From NCBI RefSeq assembly GCF_036416795.1, contig NZ_CP143867.1, forward strand, positions 248,001-312,000: 64,000 nt of DNA. The letters are read 5' to 3'. Position 1 is the stretch's first letter, and each line of letters begins with the position of its first letter. Below are positions 16,558 to 25,827 of the stretch, piece after piece. The notes under the pieces are model-generated. The model ran no database searches. It was given only the letters and a program-made list of their open reading frames with translations, and had not been told where the DNA came from. The translations under genes and the position numbers were made by a program. The stretch comes from Bacteroides sp. MSB163. GTDB taxonomy: Bacteria > Bacteroidota > Bacteroidia > Bacteroidales > Bacteroidaceae.

Positions 16558-17941
16558 GGAACATATTCACCACTGTCATCACCATAATACGAAGGTCCAG
16601 CAAGAAAGTCCAATTCTCAATATACCAAAGATCACGTTTCACACGTCCTTCCATCTGAGATACCTTTTTAGTCTCTCCGCGAAAACCTGTCACTTGTGCC
16701 CAGCCCGTAATGCCGGGTTTCACCAAATGACGCATCATATATTTATCCACCAGCTGGGAATATTCTTCTGTATGCTTCAACATATGGGGACGAGGACCTA
16801 CAAGAGACATCTCCCCTTTAAAGACATTGATAAATTGGGGCATCTCATCCAGATTACTCTTTCTTAAGAAGTTACCGAATTTTGTCTTGCGCGGATCATT
16901 CTTCGTAGCCTGAATCTTATCAGAATCCTTGTTCACTTTCATCGAGCGGAACTTATAACACTGAAAAATCTCCCCATTTTCACCGTTACGGTCCTGCTTG
17001 AAAAATACAGGTCCCGGAGAAGTGATTTTAATGATCGTTCCCACAACAATATATAACATCGGAAAGACAGTTATCAGGAACAAAGAAGAACATAGTAGAT
17101 CAAAACACCGTTTCATCCAACGGTTCATAGGTTTCTGCAAAGGCTCACATCGAATAGACAACACAGGCACATCCCCCAGTAAAGTCAACTGCAACTGCCG
17201 TTTCACATAATTGCGTAGAGAAGGTACACTATAAAAGCGGATCAGATTATTTTCACAATAACGAATAATGGATAAAATATCATCCTTGTACACAGCAGAA
17301 AGACCACAATATAATTCCTGAACTTCATTCTCAGAAAGCCATTCCTTCAACCTTTGCATTTCTGCTCGACAGAAAGATTCAGACAATGTGTCTCCCTCTA
17401 CCCCATCCTTCGCAAAAAAGACTTTCTTTACTCTATACCCATAAGTCACATCACTTAGTACCTGATAAAGTTCGGCCATATTATCACCTCCACCTACCAG
17501 TACAACCGTGCGTACATTTTTTCCATGTTTGCGAACAAGTTTCACTATATGTCTTAGAGTCAATCTCCAGCCGACGAGTAAAGGCAGGAACAACAGATAA
17601 AAAGACAAAAGATAAATACGGGAAAAATTTCCAACTTTTATTAAAGCTAGCGCTGTTAAAAACACTACGATATGCAAAGTCACAGTTCCTAGCAAACGAC
17701 CTACAATTTGTTCAGGACGAACAATCCGATAATGCAAAATCACTTTAAAAATTGAAATACAAGGCACGTAACACAGATTTGACATTACCAGATAGGTTTT
17801 AAATGGAAAAGCAACAGCCGGCACATTTACCATTTTCAATAGAAAATATACTGCCAGTATCGAGAAGTTTAACAGCAGAAAATCACCAAGTATGGCGACG
17901 TCGCGGATGGATTCTGCCCGATCAGAAGTCAGCGGTTTCAT
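16535..17941 (-). CDS. Undecaprenyl-phosphate sugar-1-phosphate transferase (initiating enzyme)
   Basis: Starts the repeat unit by moving a sugar phosphate (often glucose or galactose) from a UDP-sugar to undecaprenyl phosphate at the inner membrane. The 468-residue protein has about four N-terminal helices, a Rossmann-like middle region (VRTVVLVGGGDNMAELY) and a fifth helix near 285-305. A C-terminal bacterial sugar transferase domain follows, with SPGPVFFKQDRNG, YKFRSMKV, LRKSNLDEMPQFINVFKG and MSLVGPRPHM. It is of WbaP/WcaJ type. Its place at the end of the locus is common in Bacteroides capsule operons. The sugar is not predictable. Confidence 0.92.
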   Translation of the reverse strand: MKPLTSDRAESIRDVAILGDFLLLNFSILAVYFLLKMVNVPAVAFPFKTYLVMSNLCYVPCISIFKVILHYRIVRPEQIVGRLLGTVTLHIVVFLTALALIKVGNFSRIYLLSFYLLFLPLLVGWRLTLRHIVKLVRKHGKNVRTVVLVGGGDNMAELYQVLSDVTYGYRVKKVFFAKDGVEGDTLSESFCRAEMQRLKEWLSENEVQELYCGLSAVYKDDILSIIRYCENNLIRFYSVPSLRNYVKRQLQLTLLGDVPVLSIRCEPLQKPMNRWMKRCFDLLCSSLFLITVFPMLYIVVGTIIKITSPGPVFFKQDRNGENGEIFQCYKFRSMKVNKDSDKIQATKNDPRKTKFGNFLRKSNLDEMPQFINVFKGEMSLVGPRPHMLKHTEEYSQLVDKYMMRHLVKPGITGWAQVTGFRGETKKVSQMEGRVKRDLWYIENWTFLLDLRIMVMTVVNMFRGEKNAY

Positions 17942-18034
17942 AGTAAGTACGTTTTTATTAAGAAAGTGAGGATATTATCCTACGTTAGTTTTATACGGTC
18001 TTTACGTGTCGCTTAGTTGCCTGATGATTATTCA

Positions 18035-18607
18035 TCATTTGTATAAATTTGTATTGTAATCAAAGGGAGAATCATATTCAGCCAACAGAGGATGCTTCAA
18101 ATCTTTTTCACTCAGAATAACCTTGTTGGTCGGTATTCGCCAATCAATGCCCAAACTTCCATCAATCAGCTGAATACCACCATCCGACTGAGGAGCATAA
18201 AAATTATCACACTTGTACTGGAAAACGGCTATTTCCGTGAGTACAGAAAAGCCATGTGCAAAGCCACGAGGTATAAAAAACTGACGATGATTATCCTCAG
18301 ATAATTCCACAGCCACATGCTGCCCGTAGGTCGGACTTCCTTTACGGATATCCACTGCTACATCCAAAACTGCGCCTTTTACACATCGTACCAATTTACT
18401 CTGAGTGTAAGGCATCTTCTGAAAATGAAGCCCGCGCATCACACCATAACTGGACATACTCTCATTATCTTGTACAAAGTTTATGGGCATAACTTTCTCA
18501 TCAAATTCTAGTTGTGAGAATGATTCGAAAAAATAACCTCTCTCGTCACAAAAAATACGGGGTTCAATAATCACCACACCGTCTATCTCTGTTTTTATTA
18601 TTTCCAT
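18035..18607 (-). CDS. rfbC: dTDP-4-dehydrorhamnose 3,5-epimerase
   Basis: Epimerises dTDP-4-keto-6-deoxyglucose on the way to dTDP-L-rhamnose. The cupin protein has EPRIFCDERGYFFESFSQ, VQDNESMSSYGVMRGLHFQ with the active-site histidine, VRCVKGAVLDVAVDIRKGSP, and FIPRGFAHGFSVLTE. The start at 18607 (MEIIKTEIDG, 190 residues) matches the family; an extension to 18688 would add 27 unrelated residues. rfbA, rfbB and rfbD are not in the window, so the rest of the rhamnose pathway must be elsewhere. It appears to have its own promoter. Confidence 0.93.
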   Translation of the reverse strand: MEIIKTEIDGVVIIEPRIFCDERGYFFESFSQLEFDEKVMPINFVQDNESMSSYGVMRGLHFQKMPYTQSKLVRCVKGAVLDVAVDIRKGSPTYGQHVAVELSEDNHRQFFIPRGFAHGFSVLTEIAVFQYKCDNFYAPQSDGGIQLIDGSLGIDWRIPTNKVILSEKDLKHPLLAEYDSPFDYNTNLYK

Positions 18608-19000
18608 TCTTCTATATTGATTTTTTCGACTTAATCCAGATATCATTATCCCATATTCTCCAACCACTTCCAATCTAAATATTTTCATACAAATTCAACA
18701 TTAATCAAAAGTAAGAAACGAGAAGGTTAGCAAACGATTTATACATTAAGACAAGAGCGACAAATTATTTATTTCCAGTAATAAGAATCATAACAACAAT
18801 CATATTACATCATTATTTTCATAAAAATGATGATTGAATTTATAGAATTAATTTATAGGTGATAAGAGTACAAAGAATCAATTCACAGACAATAAATATA
18901 TTAGCAATTGTTCAAGTTTCATTTTTATGAAAAATATCGCCATTAAATACGACTCTTACAATAAATCGTTTCTGTCACTTATACTTTACTATACTAATAT
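18608..19000. other. AT-rich stretch between the YjbH-like gene and rfbC
   Basis: About 390 bp with no convincing reading frame. It holds a probable rfbC promoter at its rfbC end and an imperfect hairpin around 18804-18834 (CATCATT ... AATGATG). Nothing else was recognised. Confidence 0.5.
18706..18734 (-). promoter_or_regulatory. Probable internal promoter for rfbC and the initiating transferase
   Basis: Minus strand: TTTG at 18734-18731, then 17 bp, then TACTTTTG at 18713-18706, an exact -7 match. It gives a leader of about 90 bp before the rfbC start. It would allow the last three genes to be expressed without the main capsule promoter. Confidence 0.55.
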
Positions 19001-19879
19001 TTATTTTAAATGAATCTTGAAAATAATACCACACGAAAAATATTTCATTTTATTCAATTCACCTACAAAAGTTATATGTTCTCTCCAAATTGAGTAGCCC
19101 AAGCCAATGTTTACTTGATATTTTGTTCCTTTAGGATCAAAGGTCAAATCCTCTCTCACATCTGTATACCCAGGAACAATTTCCGACATAATATTCACCC
19201 CATTTAGCAATTTATGAAATAACGAACTATCGTCCAATAATTCAAACCGAAAATTTGCACCCGCAGCAGGGTCATTCAATTTATTATCAAGACGCTTACT
19301 ATATATCCATGCAAAATGTACGCCTAAAGTACCAACATTTAAATAAGTAAAATGCTTGGTTATGGCTAGATAATAACGATTCAAAAATCCATTGCTATAA
19401 ATAGCCTCTGAAGTATATGTCAGAGATCCCCCATTCCATGAATCACCGATTGCATCATTCGCTCCTAATACGATTTGTGGTGTCCACTTTTTCCACCATC
19501 CTTCCTTCCATGCCCGTAAACGAAAATGAAAAGAGCGATCTTGATTAATAAACCTTCCATAAGTAGATGGTACCCAATAACCAGAACGATTACCATAGTC
19601 TGTCGGCACAGCTTTATGCCCGGTACACAAATAGCCAACCTCAAACCAAGGAAATATAGTTATATTTACATAATAATTCCAAGTATCATACCACCACCGA
19701 GGTACCGTAGCATGCTTATTCAGCCAATTACCACCAAACATTAACGTTTTATCCTTTTGCATTTCCGCCGTAGGCATATTCAACAAGCCAGTAGTACCAT
19801 AAGATAGTTGAGCACCAGCCTCTATTCTACACAATACAATCAATACAAGTAATGATAATAGTTTCTTTATATGCATCAC
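19001..19879 (-). CDS. YjbH-like outer-membrane protein
   Basis: A 292-residue exported protein with a signal peptide (LLSLLVLIVLCRIEAGA, to about residue 23) directly followed by SYGTTGLLNMPTAEM, the typical start of YjbH-family exopolysaccharide proteins. Many alternating hydrophobic/aromatic segments (FEVGYLC, FHFRLRAW, YYLAITKHF) suggest a beta barrel. The family is linked to exopolysaccharide in other bacteria, but its mechanism is not settled. Here it sits alone of the YjbEFGH group, between glf and rfbC. Confidence 0.72.
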   Translation of the reverse strand: MMHIKKLLSLLVLIVLCRIEAGAQLSYGTTGLLNMPTAEMQKDKTLMFGGNWLNKHATVPRWWYDTWNYYVNITIFPWFEVGYLCTGHKAVPTDYGNRSGYWVPSTYGRFINQDRSFHFRLRAWKEGWWKKWTPQIVLGANDAIGDSWNGGSLTYTSEAIYSNGFLNRYYLAITKHFTYLNVGTLGVHFAWIYSKRLDNKLNDPAAGANFRFELLDDSSLFHKLLNGVNIMSEIVPGYTDVREDLTFDPKGTKYQVNIGLGYSIWREHITFVGELNKMKYFSCGIIFKIHLK

Positions 19880-19908
19880 ATTCTATCTTATATAGTCCTC
19901 ACGGATAA

Positions 19909-21024
19909 TCAAAAATATTTCAACACCTTCTCCACAATATTATGCATATCATAATATTTATATTCAGCTAATCTGCCGCCAAATATCACATTATCTTCCT
20001 TATCTGCTAATTTCTTATATTGAATGTAAAGAGTTGAATTCTTCTCATCATTCACCGGATAATATGGTTCCATCCCAGGTTGCCACTCTGTGCTATACTC
20101 TTTTGAAACCACAGTTTTAGAACATTTATCTATCTCTGTGCCAAACATTTCAAAATGCTTGTGTTCAATAATGCGAGTGTATGGCACTTCTGCTTCTGTA
20201 TAATTTACTACTGCATTCCCTTGATAATTACTACAATCGTGCACTTCTTCCTCGAAACGAACTGTGCGATACTCCAACTTACCAAAACAATAATTATAAT
20301 ATTCATCTATCTTACCTGTAAATACAATCTTATCCGCTATTCTTTCCCAACAAGCCCGTTCTTCAAAAAAGTTTGTATTCACCATTGTTCTCACTCCCGT
20401 AAGCAATCCTTTTATCAACTTATTATAACCCCCAATAGGAATACCTTGATATTTATCATTAAAATAATTATTATCAAAAATTAAACGAACAGGCAAACGT
20501 TTAATAATAAAAGCAGGTAATTCTGTACACTTCCTCCCCCACTGCTTCTCAGTATATCCTTTTATCAATCGTTCATAGATATCCCTACCTACCAGCAATA
20601 ATGCTTGTTCCTCTAAATTTTGAGGTTCTTTCCCATTCAATAATGTAACAGCTTCATTCTTTTGTCTTTCTATTATTTCCATGGCATCAGAGGGAGTAGT
20701 CACCCCCCACATTTGGTAAAATGTATTCATATTGAAAGGCAAATTATAAAGTTTACCTTTATAATTTGCTATAGGAGAATTAGTATATCGGTTAAATTCC
20801 ACAATAGAATTAACAAAATCCCAAACTTGCTTATTAGAGGTATGAAAGATATGTGCTCCATACTTATGCACATTAATACCTTCTATTTCTTCACAAAAAA
20901 TGTTACCCCCTAAATGTGAACGCTTATCAATCACCAAACATTTTTTACCCTGCTGTGTAGCTTTATAAGCAAATACAGAACCAAAAAGGCCTGAACCAAC
21001 AATCAAATAATCATACTGTTTCAT
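19909..21024 (-). CDS. glf: UDP-galactopyranose mutase
   Basis: Flavoenzyme converting UDP-galactopyranose to UDP-galactofuranose. The 371-residue protein (start MKQYDYLIVG at 21024) has the FAD-binding GSGLFGSVFA and KRSHLGGNIF motifs, HKYGAHIFHT, the FNRY segment, TEKQWG and a C-terminal NVIFGGRLAEYKYYDMHN. Its presence predicts galactofuranose in the polysaccharide. It begins 1 bp after the preceding glycosyltransferase stop, so the two are coupled. Confidence 0.97.
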   Translation of the reverse strand: MKQYDYLIVGSGLFGSVFAYKATQQGKKCLVIDKRSHLGGNIFCEEIEGINVHKYGAHIFHTSNKQVWDFVNSIVEFNRYTNSPIANYKGKLYNLPFNMNTFYQMWGVTTPSDAMEIIERQKNEAVTLLNGKEPQNLEEQALLLVGRDIYERLIKGYTEKQWGRKCTELPAFIIKRLPVRLIFDNNYFNDKYQGIPIGGYNKLIKGLLTGVRTMVNTNFFEERACWERIADKIVFTGKIDEYYNYCFGKLEYRTVRFEEEVHDCSNYQGNAVVNYTEAEVPYTRIIEHKHFEMFGTEIDKCSKTVVSKEYSTEWQPGMEPYYPVNDEKNSTLYIQYKKLADKEDNVIFGGRLAEYKYYDMHNIVEKVLKYF

Positions 21025-21025
21025 A

Positions 21026-22093
21026 CTATTTACATACAGAGTTATAAAAATCAATATATTTTTTTCTCATTTGATGCGTATTGTATATGTTCAACACATC
21101 CTCATAAGCCTTCTGAGAAAGAGCAGTAGGAAATGATGCCATCGCCTGTTTTATTCGTGCAGCATAGTCTTCTGCTTCATCACATAAGTATCCATTCATT
21201 CCGTCTACTATCACACTTTTATTTCCCATCACATTACTTACAAGACAGAGTTTCTTAATAAACATATTTTCAATGAGACTCATGGCTATAGCTTCTCCCA
21301 ATGAACACAGCACATAAACATCAGCGCCCTTGGCCATGGCTAATGCTTCTTTTCGTGGTTTCCAACCTGTTATTTCAACATTTGGAGCCGTTAAGCAATT
21401 AGCCAATTCACCACCACCAATCCAAACAAACCTTGCCTCTGGTACAAGTTCTGCAATGCGATTGAACAGTTCTGGTTGCTTTTGTACACAAATCCTCCCT
21501 AGTGTATAAACTGTAAACTTCTCATGCTTTATCGGTTTAATTCCATCCAATGAATTAGAGAGATCTTCCAAATTAACACCGGTTTCCACATATGCAGTAC
21601 GTTTGCTTACAGTCTTTGCCACCTCATCTTCACTCTCACAACAAGTTAAAGTAATGCTATTTCCCTTACCAAGCATCTTTTCTATCCATTTGTACATACG
21701 CATCTTCAGGGAATCTTTTCCCATCAATACAAACGAATAGCCATGCGGTGTATAAACGACAGTGTTCTCTTTGCCTTTAAAGGCGATACGACCTATACCT
21801 CCAGCTATAGACGAATGTAAATGAATCACATCAGGTTTCACATTGCGTTCAATATGTCGCAACTCTTTAATAAGTTTAATATCAGTAACAAGATTTTTAA
21901 GATGCCCAAAGTTTTTCACTTCTATTAAATGTACTCTTACATCTAAAGTATCTTTATAATTTGGAGGACTTTGAGGACGGAGTGCATAAGCCAAATAGAC
22001 TTCAAACTCCTCACACATATCGTTACACAACTGAGATACGTATGCAAAAACACCGCCTCCGAATGCTTCGCAGACCATCAAAATTTTTTTCAT
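21026..22093 (-). CDS. GT4-family glycosyltransferase
   Basis: A 355-residue GT-B protein. The N-terminal lobe begins MKKILMVCEAFGGGVFAYVS with the glycine-rich donor loop, and has DVIHLHSSIAGGIGRIA and YTPHGYSFV. The C-terminal lobe carries YTLGRICVQKQPELF, FVWIGGGE, ADVYVLCSLGEAIAMSLIEN with the glutamate pair of the E-x7-E motif, and DGMNGYL. It is a retaining sugar transferase that extends the lipid-linked repeat unit; donor and acceptor are not predictable. It is coupled to glf and followed by it. Confidence 0.9.
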   Translation of the reverse strand: MKKILMVCEAFGGGVFAYVSQLCNDMCEEFEVYLAYALRPQSPPNYKDTLDVRVHLIEVKNFGHLKNLVTDIKLIKELRHIERNVKPDVIHLHSSIAGGIGRIAFKGKENTVVYTPHGYSFVLMGKDSLKMRMYKWIEKMLGKGNSITLTCCESEDEVAKTVSKRTAYVETGVNLEDLSNSLDGIKPIKHEKFTVYTLGRICVQKQPELFNRIAELVPEARFVWIGGGELANCLTAPNVEITGWKPRKEALAMAKGADVYVLCSLGEAIAMSLIENMFIKKLCLVSNVMGNKSVIVDGMNGYLCDEAEDYAARIKQAMASFPTALSQKAYEDVLNIYNTHQMRKKYIDFYNSVCK

Positions 22094-22172
22094 AAGTATT
22101 ATTAGGGATTTATTTTAAGACATTGATTATTCCAGTAGAAGAATATATGTTTAAGTTGGACATATAAATATT

Positions 22173-23237
22173 TTAATTTATTTTTTTTCTAAATTCAGCA
22201 CTTTTTATTCGAACCAAAAAATAGCATAAAGAGTAAAAATTCGCTTTCAAACTCCAAACAAAAATTCTTTCTTGTATGGTTAGTAAATTCATATCAACCA
22301 TCATCAATGCATCTTTATACGGATTCTTTTTTATCAGACTTCGTACCTGATTAATTTTCTCACGATACGGCAATCTATTCTTATCATGAAAAAAATAAAG
22401 ACGCATACAAGTATATAATCTGGTACATATCCGGCATTTCAAATATTTATCTACTTTATCCTGCAATTTATGTTTTCGCATTATACCTTCTAAAGTTTCT
22501 AGTTCTATTGAAGTTAATTGAGGAATATTTAAATCGAATTTATTAGTACGAGAATTCTCCCAACACCTATAATGATAAATCATACTGTTTATATAGTAAA
22601 TATGATTTGTTAAATTCAAAACATCAGCATTAAAAAGCCTATCTTGTCCTTTTTTTGCCTCAGGAATGAACCAAATATCATTATCTCTTAAGAAATTTGT
22701 TTTATAAGCTTTGTTCCATAATGCAATAACAGAATATGGATTCAATTTTCCATTCTGGATTAATTTATAGAATGTAGATCGTCTACATACTTCCAAATCT
22801 GTATTCTCAATCATTCCGCTTTGGTCAGAAAAAGATTCCCTAACACTACTGCCTTTAAACTCTCTAACATAGTCATACATAACAACATCAACATTCAATT
22901 CTTCGTTTTCCAATATTTTATACAATGTTGATATATAATCACTTTCAACCCAGTCATCAGCATCTACAAATGTTAACCACTTAGTCTCAGTTTGTTTTAT
23001 TCCATTATTTCTCGCTATTGAAACACCTTGATTCTTTTGGTGTATAACAGTAATAATAGAAGTCTTCTGTGCATATTCATCACATATAACTCCACAATTG
23101 TCAGGTGAACCATCGTCAACCAAAATGATTTTATAACCATTTTCACTTTGACTTATTAAACTTTCTATACATCTACGCAAAAAAAGTTCTTCTATTTTAT
23201 AAATTGGTACAATAATAGTCAACAAGTATTTTACCAT
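22173..23237 (-). CDS. GT2-family glycosyltransferase
   Basis: A 354-residue GT-A protein with start MVKYLLTIIVPIYK. It shows IILVDDGSPDNCG, the acidic DVDADDW-type site (here LTFVDADDWVESDY), and a long helical C-terminal region with basic residues (CRICTRLYTCMRLYFFHDKNR). It is an inverting transferase, cytoplasmic and membrane-associated. Base composition is very AT-rich, as in the whole centre of the locus. The sugar is unknown. Confidence 0.9.
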   Translation of the reverse strand: MVKYLLTIIVPIYKIEELFLRRCIESLISQSENGYKIILVDDGSPDNCGVICDEYAQKTSIITVIHQKNQGVSIARNNGIKQTETKWLTFVDADDWVESDYISTLYKILENEELNVDVVMYDYVREFKGSSVRESFSDQSGMIENTDLEVCRRSTFYKLIQNGKLNPYSVIALWNKAYKTNFLRDNDIWFIPEAKKGQDRLFNADVLNLTNHIYYINSMIYHYRCWENSRTNKFDLNIPQLTSIELETLEGIMRKHKLQDKVDKYLKCRICTRLYTCMRLYFFHDKNRLPYREKINQVRSLIKKNPYKDALMMVDMNLLTIQERIFVWSLKANFYSLCYFLVRIKSAEFRKKIN

Positions 23238-23301
23238 CTTACACATCTAAATACTTTCACAAATAAAATTCAACACAATAAAACACTAATCAAAAATTTA
23301 T

Positions 23302-24504
23302 TCAATATTTATTAGTTAGGCGCACATATACTTTTTTTGCAATACCATAAATTCCAATTTTATAGCACAATAATCTCAAAATATGCTCAATTTGGTTCTT
23401 ACAAGTTTGTGGAAAATATTTTTTAAATAAAGCATCAGATTCCATATATTCTGCATCGTGCATAAATTCTTCCCGCTTCTGATTGTATTGTACAGACCTT
23501 TTCATTTCGGCTGTTCCTGCAATCAGTTTTTCAATTTTAACTTCTTCGAAATAAAGAAGTTTACTAACCTGTGAAAATATATATCTTCCTTTCTGCGTAT
23601 GTATCAGCACCCTTGTTACCCCTTTATCACTATCTATTTTTTTCGTAAAACGTCCTACATCAAAACAATCCCAAATCGTAAAATCACTAACACGGTACTG
23701 CTTCTTGAATTTACAATCATAACAAGAAGGTCTATTACACATACCAGAAAAGAAAGCCCTCAACCAAAGGTCACTCTCTACCCCTTGATGATAATTACCG
23801 TTATTCTTATCTGTAATAATATTCATTGTAGAATATTTGTATCCATAGTATTTATCTCGGAATCGTACTTTCCGTATTTTTTCCTTTAAGTGACTTTGTT
23901 TTAGTTCTATATATTTCTTAAATACAAAAGGAGAAGGCACCGCTCTACAGACTACATCAACTAAAACTAGATTTTCATAATCTTTCTTCAGATAATGTTT
24001 TAATCCTTCAATTTGACAAGGAGTACCACTAAAACATACTAACCTTCCTTGATTTAAAAATAATTTTACCGTATCGTATATATTTTTCCCCAGAGAACTC
24101 TGTATATATTTACTATTTCTGAATAATTGCAAATCTTCCTCTTTATCTACGTATGTATGATAAGCCATCAAAGTATCACTTAATGCAACTCCAAATACAA
24201 GTCCATCTTTATCAATCACATATTTGGATATTGCAGAAAAAGCTCCACCAGCAGTACTTTCTTTCAATATTTGTAAATTCTTATTTTGCACTACATAACC
24301 TTTTTGTTCAAAAGGCCTCTCCTCATAAAGATTTATAATAGGACAAGTCTTATCACATAAACCGCAATTAATGCACGATTTCATTTCAATATCAGGATAC
24401 GCAAAACCTTCACTGTCCCTTTTCATTTCAATACATCCTTTAGGACATATAGCAGCACACGCTCCGCATCCACAACATTCTTTTTTATCTTTTATCTCTA
24501 TCAT
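23302..24504 (-). CDS. FrhB-like Fe-S flavoprotein (copy 1)
   Basis: A 400-residue protein. Two 4Fe-4S ferredoxin motifs are at the N-terminus (CCGCGACAAICPKGCIEM and CINCGLCDKTCP). An F420-hydrogenase/dehydrogenase beta-subunit domain follows, with STAGGAFSAISKYVI, NSKYIQSSLG, CFSGTPCQIEGLKHYL and a late cysteine cluster (CNRPSCYDCKF). Such genes recur in Bacteroides capsule loci, nearly always beside a polysaccharide pyruvyltransferase, as here at 24532. The substrate is unknown; a reductive step in decorating the polysaccharide is inference. Confidence 0.85.
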   Translation of the reverse strand: MIEIKDKKECCGCGACAAICPKGCIEMKRDSEGFAYPDIEMKSCINCGLCDKTCPIINLYEERPFEQKGYVVQNKNLQILKESTAGGAFSAISKYVIDKDGLVFGVALSDTLMAYHTYVDKEEDLQLFRNSKYIQSSLGKNIYDTVKLFLNQGRLVCFSGTPCQIEGLKHYLKKDYENLVLVDVVCRAVPSPFVFKKYIELKQSHLKEKIRKVRFRDKYYGYKYSTMNIITDKNNGNYHQGVESDLWLRAFFSGMCNRPSCYDCKFKKQYRVSDFTIWDCFDVGRFTKKIDSDKGVTRVLIHTQKGRYIFSQVSKLLYFEEVKIEKLIAGTAEMKRSVQYNQKREEFMHDAEYMESDALFKKYFPQTCKNQIEHILRLLCYKIGIYGIAKKVYVRLTNKY

Positions 24505-24531
24505 CTGTTAAATCTCGCCACCTAATTAGAC

Positions 24532-25719
24532 CTACATCAAATTAGAATTATTCCATAACGCTTTTTTCAAATACGAGTATGAATATTCACGCAAAGCATC
24601 CAATAAACCATGCACTTTTTCATAATCAATATACATACACAAACAAGCATTAACATCTTCATCTCCATTTAGTATACGACCTTTTATATTGAGTAAATCA
24701 AATAAAGTATCAAGTCGGCTATTAGTAGATTGCTTTGTCAACTGTGTATAGCGTCTAAATACATAAAAATTCTTTGAATATAATATAGAAAAAACAGAAC
24801 AATGAAATGAATCAGTACAAATATGTGTTGCATTTTTTATTAGCCTAACAAAATCCATGGGACCTACATTATAAGGAGTAACATCAGCATACCCTTCATC
24901 ACATTTTACATAGTGATCAACATGTGTTAAGGCAACAACTTTCAATTTGGTTTCCATTCTTAATCTCTTTACAAATTCCCTATGTACAGTAGTTTTCCCT
25001 ATAAAATAACAAAATATATAAGGTTCTCTTTCCACAGAGCTTTGTTCTTGCACTTCCAACCATTCATCGCCTGTAAGAAGTAAAGTAGGATCACACACAA
25101 CCGGAACTTTCCGACCAGTAATTTGTTCAATCAATGCTTGTCCAGATTGCTCCCTCACACTCACATGTTTAATTCTTGGTATAAATTTCCGCACCATCTC
25201 GGCCGTATCCCTAGGAAGGGATGATACACCAAAACTTGTTGCATAAGCAATAGAGTTCACACTTTCAGGCACAAAGTTTAATGTATAATAATTAGCTGCA
25301 ATATTTGCTGGAAGCCAAAGTTGATCACTGCCAATCAATACTACCTCATATTTTTCTTCACATTTTTTAGATAGACTATCTATGGATGAATATTCTTCCG
25401 AGAGACGAATATATTTCTGTTTGAATTCATCAAATTTCAAATCTCTATATTTAATACTCTTTGTATATTCATTTGACAGAAATCGTTTTTCTAATAAGTT
25501 CTTAGCCTTCCCTAAACGAGTACGAAAAATATCCGAAGTAATGCCTGATTTCAAAATATATAAATATTGTGAACGACGGAGATCTTTTAAAAAGCCAGTG
25601 ACATTAACCGTTTCATTTTCCACATTAAGCTTATCTAACACCTTCTGCGTAGCATAAGCCTGCAACATGCTACCATAATTATGTATAAAATAGCATGATA
25701 CTATCGCTGTTTTTTTCAT
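24532..25719 (-). CDS. Polysaccharide pyruvyltransferase family protein (copy 1)
   Basis: A 395-residue CsaB/WcaK-type protein, GT-B-like. It opens with KKTAIVSCYFIHNYGSMLQA, has EVVLIGSDQLWLPAN, a LPRDTAEMVRKFIP region, VREQSGQALIEQITGRK, VVCDPTLLLTGDEW and the CTDSFHCSVFSILY motif of the family. Members transfer pyruvate from phosphoenolpyruvate to sugars as a ketal; some Bacteroides versions may do other chemistry. It is immediately upstream (in transcription) of the FrhB-like gene with a 27-bp gap. The acceptor sugar is unknown. Confidence 0.85.
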   Translation of the reverse strand: MKKTAIVSCYFIHNYGSMLQAYATQKVLDKLNVENETVNVTGFLKDLRRSQYLYILKSGITSDIFRTRLGKAKNLLEKRFLSNEYTKSIKYRDLKFDEFKQKYIRLSEEYSSIDSLSKKCEEKYEVVLIGSDQLWLPANIAANYYTLNFVPESVNSIAYATSFGVSSLPRDTAEMVRKFIPRIKHVSVREQSGQALIEQITGRKVPVVCDPTLLLTGDEWLEVQEQSSVEREPYIFCYFIGKTTVHREFVKRLRMETKLKVVALTHVDHYVKCDEGYADVTPYNVGPMDFVRLIKNATHICTDSFHCSVFSILYSKNFYVFRRYTQLTKQSTNSRLDTLFDLLNIKGRILNGDEDVNACLCMYIDYEKVHGLLDALREYSYSYLKKALWNNSNLM

Positions 25720-25827
25720 AAATAAATTGTTTAAAAGACATTTTGCCCCACATTATTTACCATTACTAACAAATCATAAATATTAGGAACATATCATACG
25801 AATCAGCACCTCAAAGCAAATAATTAT

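Noticed and set aside
18800..18840. Hairpin in the 18.6-19.0 kb gap as a terminator of the YjbH-like gene
   Set aside because: The stem is AT-rich and imperfect and lies far from the stop; kept only as a note in the gap entry.
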